Positions 1 to 5,077 of a DNA stretch of 9,794 nt are shown here, in pieces; the first letter of the stretch is position 1, and each line of letters starts with the position of its first letter. The stretch is from Phycisphaerae bacterium (GTDB taxonomy: Bacteria; Planctomycetota; Phycisphaerae; Phycisphaerales; SM1A02): the NCBI GenBank assembly GCA_002690755.1, contig NZFT01000023.1:18760-28553 (forward strand), given 5' to 3'. Position numbers and translations under genes: made by a program. The notes beneath the pieces were generated by a model. That model searched no databases and was not told the DNA's origin. It saw only the letters and a program-made list of their open reading frames with translations.

Positions 1-389
1 CCCATGCGATTCACCGGTTCGCGGCACACCACCAGCACCGGGACTTCGAGTTGAAGCGCCGCGATACGGAGTCTTCGGGCATCCGCGCCGACGCCGTTCG
101 GTTCGATGAGGTAGACGCCGGCTTCGACGGATTCGATCTCGCCGGGAACCGAATCGAGCACGTCGACCTGGCCCTTGGCGGCGTCGATCGCCTCCAGGGC
201 CCGCTGCCGGCGTGCTTCCTGAAGTGGAAGACAGGCCCGCGCGGCGGATTCGTGATCCCCCGATTCGATGGCGAGGTCGAGCGCGGCCACCGCCTCGCGT
301 TCGGCCTCGAACCAGGCCGTCCGTTTCATCGCGGTCTCGGTCTTCTCGAGGAGGGTCTCGATGCGTCTGAGCGTCGTCTTGGTCGCCAT
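1..389 (-). CDS. Hypothetical protein, 3' end cut by window edge
   Basis: An open frame starts at an ATG at 389 and stays open to the left edge, giving 129 visible codons with no stop. I do not recognise the family. The first ~80 residues are charged and look helical: MATKTTLRRIETLLEKTE, then an Ala/Glu/Arg-rich stretch with LPLQEARRQRALEAID around residues 55-70. This suggests a helical hairpin or TPR-like repeat. The part after residue ~90 looks like alternating beta/alpha (GVYLIEPNGVGADARRLRIA, then LEVPVLVVCREPVNRMG), so a second domain may begin there. The start lies 22 nt after the stop of the upstream gene at 412, in the same direction, so co-transcription is likely. An AGGAAG lies upstream, but about 14 nt away, which is long for a Shine-Dalgarno. 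Third codon positions are G/C-rich, as in the neighbouring genes, which supports coding. No function can be assigned. Confidence 0.72.
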   Translation of the reverse strand, partial: MATKTTLRRIETLLEKTETAMKRTAWFEAEREAVAALDLAIESGDHESAARACLPLQEARRQRALEAIDAAKGQVDVLDSVPGEIESVEAGVYLIEPNGVGADARRLRIAALQLEVPVLVVCREPVNRM

Positions 390-411
390 GGTGTTCGCCG
401 GATCTTCCTGG

Positions 412-1044
412 TCAGAAGTTGGAATCGCTCGTGTCTTCGCCGACCGCTTCGAAGCGGTGGTGGAGTCCTTCGAGCAGGGTCCGCCACGCCGTGGTGGACT
501 CCGGGAGTTCGTAGAGGAGGCAGTCGCAGGTCGCCGAGACGTCCTCCGCGACCATCGCGTCCTTGAGTCGGCCCAGTCGCTTCTGGAGGTCGACGATCGC
601 GTCGGCGAGTCTGACCCCGTCGAACTCGACGTCCTCGGTCGGAATCTCGGCGAGCGAGAGTCCCTGCACGACGGCATCGCGAATCCCCGACCATCCCTCG
701 AGGGACTGCATGAGCGAGGTCATGCCCTCGGCGGCGCGTCCGCTCTGCATGGCCTCCGCCGCGGCCCGTTGCTCGCGCTCGGCCGCGCTGAGGGTCTCCG
801 CCGCCTGAAGGAACGTGTCTCGCAGGAGCGCCTCCATCGTCGTGGTCAGCATGTGGACCTCTTCCGCCGCGTCCTGGAGACGCGCCGTGGTCTGGAGTTC
901 CTCGTCGGTGAGCATGGCGCCATCGACCCGGACCTCGACCACCAGCCGGCCGGCCTTCTCCGCGGCTTCGGCGGCGATGGCGATGGCCTCGCCCACGGTG
1001 CCCGCGGGGATGTCGCAGGGATTCTCGTCAAGGAGGATGCGCAT
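412..1044 (-). CDS. Hypothetical helical protein downstream of lpxC-fabZ
   Basis: A 210-residue protein that I do not recognise. The frame can be extended upstream to 1098, but the ATG at 1044 is preferred: GGAG sits 7 nt upstream, and the first residues (MRILLDENP) begin a clean beta strand, whereas the extension is Ser/Pro/Arg-rich. Residues 1-50 look like a small alpha/beta unit (strand 1-6, helix ~16-32, strand ~34-41 VVEVRVDG, then LTDEEL). Residues 50-110 and 145-200 look like long amphipathic helices, possibly coiled coil, with a less regular stretch at 110-145. There is no signal peptide or membrane segment, so it is probably cytoplasmic. The two cysteines (173 and 175, CDC) lie close together. 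It follows lpxC-fabZ after 166 nt and is followed after 22 nt by another unknown gene; the pair may work together. A role in envelope biogenesis is only suggested by position. Confidence 0.8.
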   Translation of the reverse strand: MRILLDENPCDIPAGTVGEAIAIAAEAAEKAGRLVVEVRVDGAMLTDEELQTTARLQDAAEEVHMLTTTMEALLRDTFLQAAETLSAAEREQRAAAEAMQSGRAAEGMTSLMQSLEGWSGIRDAVVQGLSLAEIPTEDVEFDGVRLADAIVDLQKRLGRLKDAMVAEDVSATCDCLLYELPESTTAWRTLLEGLHHRFEAVGEDTSDSNF

Positions 1045-1210
1045 GGATCTGCTCCGAATGGAGGGTGCTGGGGAACGGCTACCCGGTGACATCGGCATTC
1101 CGGGGCCGGTGGATCAGCGGAAACCGCCCCGAGTGGGGTGAATCGGGCTTCCAGAAGATCACGAACGTCGGACGAGGTCGGTGCGGAGGGGGCGGGGATC
1201 GGGGTTCGGA
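1045..1210. other. Intergenic gap after lpxC-fabZ
   Basis: This 166-nt gap separates the lpxC-fabZ stop from the start of the next minus-strand gene and is the longest break inside the minus-strand cluster after bamA. I see only a short imperfect stem (CCCC and GGGG arms around GAGT near 1125-1140) with no clear T-run, so no confident terminator. I also see no convincing -35/-10 pair. It may hold a weak promoter for the two downstream unknown genes, but the sequence does not show this. Confidence 0.4.
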
Positions 1211-2602
1211 TCACTCCTGTTCGGCGTCGACGAGCATGAACTTGATGTCCGCTTCGGCCGCGATCCGGTCGTCCACCATCGCCTTGCAGCGAACGTGACC
1301 CAGTCGGGCGCTCGCTCGGAGGCGTTCCGCCTCGATGATCAGCTGGTCTCCGGGTCCGACCGGCTTTCGGAGCTTCACGTTGTCGAGGCTCAGGAGCACC
1401 GCGATCTTGCCGGTGTGTTCGAGCCGCTGGCTCAGCAGGAGTCCGCCCATCTGGGCCATCGCTTCGATGATCAGGACCCCCGGCATGATGGGCGTGCCCG
1501 GGTAGTGGCCCTGGAAGAAGTGCTCGTTCATCGTCACGTTCTTGACGCCGACCGCCCGGTGCTCGCCGTCCATTTCAATCACGCGATCGACGAGCAGCAT
1601 CGGGTACCGATGCGGAAGCGTCCGCTGGATCGCGCGAATATCCATGACCCGGCCGTGCTGAACGCTGAACCGGCGATCCGCCGCCGCCATCTGCTCGCGG
1701 ATCGCGAGTCCGAGCCGCCGATTCAGGCCGTGCCCGGATCGGTAGGCGACCACGCGGCAGCGGACCGGACAGCCCACGAGGTAGAGGTCGCCCAGCATGT
1801 CGAGGATCTTGTGCCGGACCGGCTCGTCATCGAAGCGGTAGGCGTTCTCGATCGGACCGTCGTCGCCGATGACCAGAACGTCCTTCGGCGTCAGATGGCG
1901 TCCGATGCCTCGCTCCCACATCGCCTTCGCCTCCTCCTCGAGGCTGAAGGTCCGTGCGGAAGAGAGGTTGCCGACGTAGTCCTCGACCGCGGTGTCCCAG
2001 TTGAGGACCTGTCGCTTGATGCGTCCGCCGAAGGCGTTGTAGTCGAGGTCGAACACCACCCGCATGCCGGGTGTCTTGTGCGGGATCGCGGCGATCATCG
2101 CGTCGCCTTCGTCGATCACGATCGCCTCCTGCAGGTCGAAGAATCGACGGTCGGCGTCCTGCTCCACCACGCCGACTTCGAGCAGGGGATCGACGAAGGG
2201 CCGGGCGGAACCGTCGCCGCCGGGGAGTTCGGGACCGTGGATCCTGATCAGGGCGTTGTCGATGCCGAGTCCCGCGAGCGACGACATGCAGTGTTCGACG
2301 GTCTCGATGGTGGCCTCGCCCGATTTCAGCGTGGTTCTGCGGCCGCGCGGCACGACGTTCTCGACGAGCGCCGGAATCCGGACCGGCGGGTCGAGGTCGT
2401 TCCGTTCGAACACGATCCCGTGATCGGGATCCGCGGGCTCGATCACCACTTCGACGGGAGCGCCGAGGAGGAGCCCGAGTCCCTTGACGGTGATCGGTGC
2501 CGCGATCGTGTGCTGACGCGACGAGATGGCCGGAGGGGTCGAGGCATCCTCGGCGTTCTCGGTGCTTGCTTCGGTCTCGGTCTCGGTTTCTGGTCTCAGC
2601 AT
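1211..2602 (-). CDS. lpxC-fabZ: Fused LpxC deacetylase / FabZ dehydratase
   Basis: A 463-residue fusion of two enzymes. Residues ~30-312 are LpxC, the Zn-dependent UDP-3-O-acyl-GlcNAc deacetylase that commits the cell to lipid A synthesis. Residues ~316-463 are FabZ, the (3R)-hydroxyacyl-ACP dehydratase of fatty acid synthesis. LpxC signatures seen: TVEH at 101-104 (Glu103 general base, His104 zinc ligand), RHKILDMLGDLY at 263-274 (His264 and Asp268 as the other zinc ligands), and SGHGLN with His291, the second catalytic His. FabZ signatures seen: LPHRYPMLLVDRV with catalytic His331, and GHYPGTPIMPGVLIIEAMAQ with catalytic Glu380. The usual GxGLH motif near the LpxC N-terminus reads GLGLLLG here (41-47), so its His is missing. 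Residues 1-28 are a Glu/Thr/Ala-rich extension. The ATG at 2602 is the only ATG ahead of the first domain and lies 25 nt after lpxD; no strong Shine-Dalgarno is visible. Fusions of this kind are known in Bacteroidetes and some other groups. Both halves appear catalytically intact. Confidence 0.95.
   Translation of the reverse strand: MLRPETETETEASTENAEDASTPPAISSRQHTIAAPITVKGLGLLLGAPVEVVIEPADPDHGIVFERNDLDPPVRIPALVENVVPRGRRTTLKSGEATIETVEHCMSSLAGLGIDNALIRIHGPELPGGDGSARPFVDPLLEVGVVEQDADRRFFDLQEAIVIDEGDAMIAAIPHKTPGMRVVFDLDYNAFGGRIKRQVLNWDTAVEDYVGNLSSARTFSLEEEAKAMWERGIGRHLTPKDVLVIGDDGPIENAYRFDDEPVRHKILDMLGDLYLVGCPVRCRVVAYRSGHGLNRRLGLAIREQMAAADRRFSVQHGRVMDIRAIQRTLPHRYPMLLVDRVIEMDGEHRAVGVKNVTMNEHFFQGHYPGTPIMPGVLIIEAMAQMGGLLLSQRLEHTGKIAVLLSLDNVKLRKPVGPGDQLIIEAERLRASARLGHVRCKAMVDDRIAAEADIKFMLVDAEQE
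2571..2590. repeat. Tandem TCGGTC hexamers in the lpxC-fabZ 5' end
   Basis: Three near-perfect copies of a 6-bp unit (TCGGTC, TCGGTC, TCGGTT) read on the plus strand. They lie in the first codons of lpxC-fabZ and encode alternating Glu-Thr (ETETETE). The unit length is a multiple of three, so a change in copy number would lengthen or shorten the N-terminal tail without shifting the frame. Confidence 0.7.
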
Positions 2603-2627
2603 GACGATGGTGGGGGAAAGCGGGGGA

Positions 2628-3695
2628 TCAGCGGTCGTCGAGCAGTTCCTTGAGTCGTTTGGACCAGTCGGGCAGTCTACGGATCACGGCCTGCTCCTTC
2701 ATGGCGATCCGGGCTTCCTTCGCGGGCATGCCCGCCCAGGTCTCGCCATCGGGGATGTCGTTCATCACCGCCGATCGTCCGGCGATCTGGCAGCCCGCAC
2801 CGATCCGGATGTGGTCGCTCAGGCCGGAACCGCCGCCGATGAGCGTACCGTCCCCGATGGTCGTACTCCCGGCAATTCCCGTCAATCCACTGATCACGAC
2901 GCACCGGCCGATCCTGACGTTGTGTCCGATCTGGCAGAGATTGTCGATCTTGGTGCCGGCACCGATGGCCGTGGGCCCGAACTTGCCGCGATCGACGCAG
3001 GCATTGGCGCCGATCTCGACCTCTTCGCCGATCTCCACGTGACCGACGTGGGGGATCTTCCGGAGGCCGCGACCGTCCGGGGCGGGGCGGTAGCCGAAGC
3101 CGTCGCTGCCGATCACGACCCCGGCGTGGAGGATCGAACGGGCTCCGACCACGCAGCGTTCCCGGATCGTCACGTTGGCATGAAGCCGGACACCCTCGCC
3201 GATGACCGCGTCCGCGTAGATCCGGGCCCCGGATTCGATGCACGCGTCGGCGCCGATTCGGCATCGCGGACCGATCACCACGAAGGGGCCGATCGTCGCG
3301 TCGTCGGCGATCGATGCGGTCGGATCCACCCGGGCGTCGGGATGAACGCCGGCGGGGGGGTGGTCGGCGAGCTCCGCGGTCGCCGCCTCGATGAGCTCGA
3401 GCACCTGGATCATCGCCTGGTCCGCGTCGTCGACGCGGATCGCGGCGCGACCGGTGGAGTCCCATTCGCCGAGGTCGAGTTCACGGGTGACCAGTGCGAC
3501 CGAAGCGTTCGAAGCCGACCAGTGTCGCGCATGGCGGGCGTCGCCGATGAACGTGAGGTCGCCCGCGATCGCGTGTTCGACGGTGTCGATCCCCCGGACC
3601 ACGGCGTCTTCGGCGCCTTCGAGGCTCCCATCGACCAGCGCCGCGATCTCCGCGGCGGTTCGAGACGAATGAAGCGCCGGGCCTTGGTCGTTCAC
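2628..3695 (-). CDS. lpxD: UDP-3-O-acylglucosamine N-acyltransferase LpxD
   Basis: This 355-residue enzyme adds the second 3-hydroxyacyl chain from acyl-ACP to the LpxC product in lipid A synthesis. The layout fits LpxD. An N-terminal uridine-binding region spans residues ~10-110, including DLTFIGDARHARHW at 46-59. A left-handed beta-helix of hexapeptide repeats (I-G-x-x-x-x type) runs from ~115 to ~310, followed by a C-terminal helical tail to 355. The segment IDNLCQIGHNVRIG carries His258, which matches the catalytic His of QIAHNV in E. coli LpxD. GSDGFGY (197-202 region) and the later SDHIRIG (His295) are also typical. Length is close to the E. coli enzyme (341). The start is a GTG at 3695 that overlaps the stop of the preceding ompH gene by 4 nt (GTGA), which suggests translational coupling. 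It acts at the cytoplasmic side of the inner membrane, between LpxC (next gene) and LpxH/LpxI. Confidence 0.95.
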   Translation of the reverse strand: MNDQGPALHSSRTAAEIAALVDGSLEGAEDAVVRGIDTVEHAIAGDLTFIGDARHARHWSASNASVALVTRELDLGEWDSTGRAAIRVDDADQAMIQVLELIEAATAELADHPPAGVHPDARVDPTASIADDATIGPFVVIGPRCRIGADACIESGARIYADAVIGEGVRLHANVTIRERCVVGARSILHAGVVIGSDGFGYRPAPDGRGLRKIPHVGHVEIGEEVEIGANACVDRGKFGPTAIGAGTKIDNLCQIGHNVRIGRCVVISGLTGIAGSTTIGDGTLIGGGSGLSDHIRIGAGCQIAGRSAVMNDIPDGETWAGMPAKEARIAMKEQAVIRRLPDWSKRLKELLDDR

Positions 3696-4300
3696 CCGCC
3701 GCTTCCCGTCGCCGCGTTCATGCGGGCGAGGAGGAGGTCGGTGATGTCGAACGCGACGGATGAATAGATCATCCGGCGAGCGGAGATCTGCTTCTGCATC
3801 GCTTCGGCGGTCGACGGTTCGAGCTGCGGCACCGTGTCGTCGATGATCACCATGTCGATGGGCGGGGTCTGGGCCTTCGCGAACGTCTCGACCTCGGCTC
3901 GGATCCGCTCGTAGACGGTGCGCATCGACTTCGCCCGTTCCGCCTCGACCTTGAGTCGGGCGAACTGTTCGATCGCCTGGTATTCACTGATCGCCGACTC
4001 GGCGTCCCGACTGGTCTTGAGCCAGGCTTCCCCGCCCTGCTCGAAGTTCTCCAGTTCCGCCTGGAGGTTCTCGATGCGTCCGCGGAGCTGGTCGAGCTGC
4101 GCGTCGTACTTGACCGCGACGGCGTCGACCCGCTCGCCTTCGGTCTTCTGCACGTCGAGATTGTTGAAGAGGCGTTCGAGATCGACCGTGGCGACGATCG
4201 GCGGGCTGCTCGGCACGGCGAACATCACCCGGGCCGCGCCGGCGAGCATGGCGATCGCGGCGGTGCCGGCGACGAGGATTCTGAGTCGTGATGCGTTCAT
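3692..4300 (-). CDS. OmpH/Skp-like periplasmic chaperone (copy 1, lpxD-proximal)
   Basis: A 202-residue OmpH/Skp family protein. Skp-type chaperones hold unfolded outer-membrane proteins in the periplasm and pass them to the BamA machinery. Residues 1-28 look like a signal peptide (basic MNASRLRI, then Ala/Leu-rich core, cleavage near MFA). A strand follows (IVATVDLERLFNNLD at 35-49), then a long charged helical stretch (~50-145) fit for the coiled-coil arms, then IDMVIIDD (148-155) and a C-terminal strand/helix region (RRMIYSSVAFDITDLLLARMN, 175-195). This is the OmpH order: beta, long hairpin, beta. Its C-terminal end resembles that of the neighbouring ompH gene, so the two are tandem paralogs. 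The start is an ATG at 4300, 26 nt after the upstream gene, with no strong Shine-Dalgarno. The stop overlaps the lpxD start. Which copy carries the main chaperone role cannot be told. Confidence 0.86.
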   Translation of the reverse strand: MNASRLRILVAGTAAIAMLAGAARVMFAVPSSPPIVATVDLERLFNNLDVQKTEGERVDAVAVKYDAQLDQLRGRIENLQAELENFEQGGEAWLKTSRDAESAISEYQAIEQFARLKVEAERAKSMRTVYERIRAEVETFAKAQTPPIDMVIIDDTVPQLEPSTAEAMQKQISARRMIYSSVAFDITDLLLARMNAATGSGG

Positions 4301-4326
4301 GGTTCGATGATCCGGTTGCGAGTCGA

Positions 4327-4980
4327 TCAGGGGGAGACGATGGCGTTGTTCATGCGGACGATCACCTGGTCCGAGATGTCCGTGGTGTTGGCCGCGAAGA
4401 GAATCCGACGGTTGGTGATCTGCTGCAGGACCTGGGTCTGGAGCGGGACCTGGGTGCCGGACTGGGTCCGGATCTCACCTGCGGAGTCGTCCACGAGGAC
4501 CAGCGCGAAGCCCTCGGCTTCGGCGACGCGTTCCGCTTCACGCCGGAGGTTCCGATAGATGCTTCGCCACATCAGGGACTGCTCTCGATCGACTTCGATC
4601 GCCTTCATGTTCGCCCACTGCTCGAGGCGGAGCTGCATCAGGGCGACTTCGTCGCGTATTCCCTGGCGCTCTTCCGGCGACGAGGCGGCCTCGCTCTCGG
4701 CGAGTCGGCGTTCCATCGCCTGCTGCCGGCCGATGCCCTCCTGCTGGATCGAGCCCTTGAGCGCCTCGATCTTGATCTCCCATTCGGATTTCTCGTCGAT
4801 CTGTTCGAGCACCCGGGCGACGTTGACCACCGCGACCGGAGTCGGTTCCGCCTTCACCACCACCGGGCGGGAGGCGCTCACGGACATCGTGTGGAGCAGA
4901 ACGACGAGGCTCGCCACGAGGGCGGTCGGGCCGAAGAGGCGAGCAAGACGATTCGTTGACGTGAGTCGGTCCACGGGCAT
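4327..4980 (-). CDS. OmpH/Skp-like periplasmic chaperone (copy 2, bamA-proximal)
   Basis: A 217-residue OmpH/Skp family protein. The frame extends to 5124, but that would overlap the end of bamA. The ATG at 4980 is preferred: GGAG lies 9 nt upstream and the new N-terminus is a good signal peptide (basic DRLTSTNRLARL, hydrophobic core ~16-31, cleavage after SVSA at ~37). The mature part starts with a strand (TPVAVVNVARVLEQID, 47-62), continues as a Glu/Gln/Arg-rich helical hairpin (~63-155), and ends with FALVLVDDS (158-166) and RRILFAANTTDISDQVIVRMN (191-211). The last two segments align by eye with IDMVIIDD and RRMIYSSVAFDITDLLLARMN in the next gene, supporting duplication of an ancestral ompH. 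It sits directly downstream of bamA (97-nt gap), the usual place for skp/ompH. The predicted role is periplasmic escort of outer-membrane proteins to BamA. Confidence 0.86.
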   Translation of the reverse strand: MPVDRLTSTNRLARLFGPTALVASLVVLLHTMSVSASRPVVVKAEPTPVAVVNVARVLEQIDEKSEWEIKIEALKGSIQQEGIGRQQAMERRLAESEAASSPEERQGIRDEVALMQLRLEQWANMKAIEVDREQSLMWRSIYRNLRREAERVAEAEGFALVLVDDSAGEIRTQSGTQVPLQTQVLQQITNRRILFAANTTDISDQVIVRMNNAIVSP

Positions 4981-5077
4981 GCGACGGAACTCCGGGTGAG
5001 GAATGGGCGGAAGGTCGTCGAGGATTGTACGGACCCCCACCGATCCGGGGGGCGGGACGACGATTCCCCACGGGGAT
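4981..5077. other. bamA-ompH intergenic gap with GC-rich stem
   Basis: This 97-nt gap lies between the bamA stop and the ompH ATG on the minus strand. It carries a possible stem of C5 (5034-5038) with G5 (within 5047-5052). A TACAAT hexamer reads on the minus strand at 5029-5024, 44 nt before the ompH ATG, resembling a -10 box, but I find no matching -35. The stem plus the -10-like box could mark partial termination and an internal promoter that sets ompH expression apart from bamA. This is tentative. Confidence 0.3.

Noticed and set aside
1125..1140. Short CCCC-GAGT-GGGG stem as a terminator after lpxC-fabZ
   Set aside because: Only four to five pairs, imperfect flanks, and no T-run on the minus strand.
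846..1214. Minus-strand frame whose GTG overlaps the lpxC-fabZ stop as GTGA, possibly a frameshifted extension of the next gene
   Set aside because: The overlap looks like translational coupling, but the frame is out of register with the 210-residue gene at 1044, the translation is Pro/Ser/Arg-rich without structure, and third-position bias is weak. The ATG at 1044 has its own Shine-Dalgarno.
1181..2653. 490-codon open frame on the plus strand opposite lpxC-fabZ
   Set aside because: Same compositional shadow effect; the opposite strand encodes a clear two-domain enzyme with all key residues.
2526..3767. 413-codon open frame on the plus strand opposite lpxD
   Set aside because: Its Asp/His/Arg-rich repeats mirror the hexapeptide repeats of LpxD read on the other strand; no independent start signal.
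5024..5029. TACAAT as a promoter -10 box for the ompH gene
   Set aside because: The hexamer is good but the -35 position 17 nt away is a run of C; without a second element one 6-mer is not enough to call a promoter.
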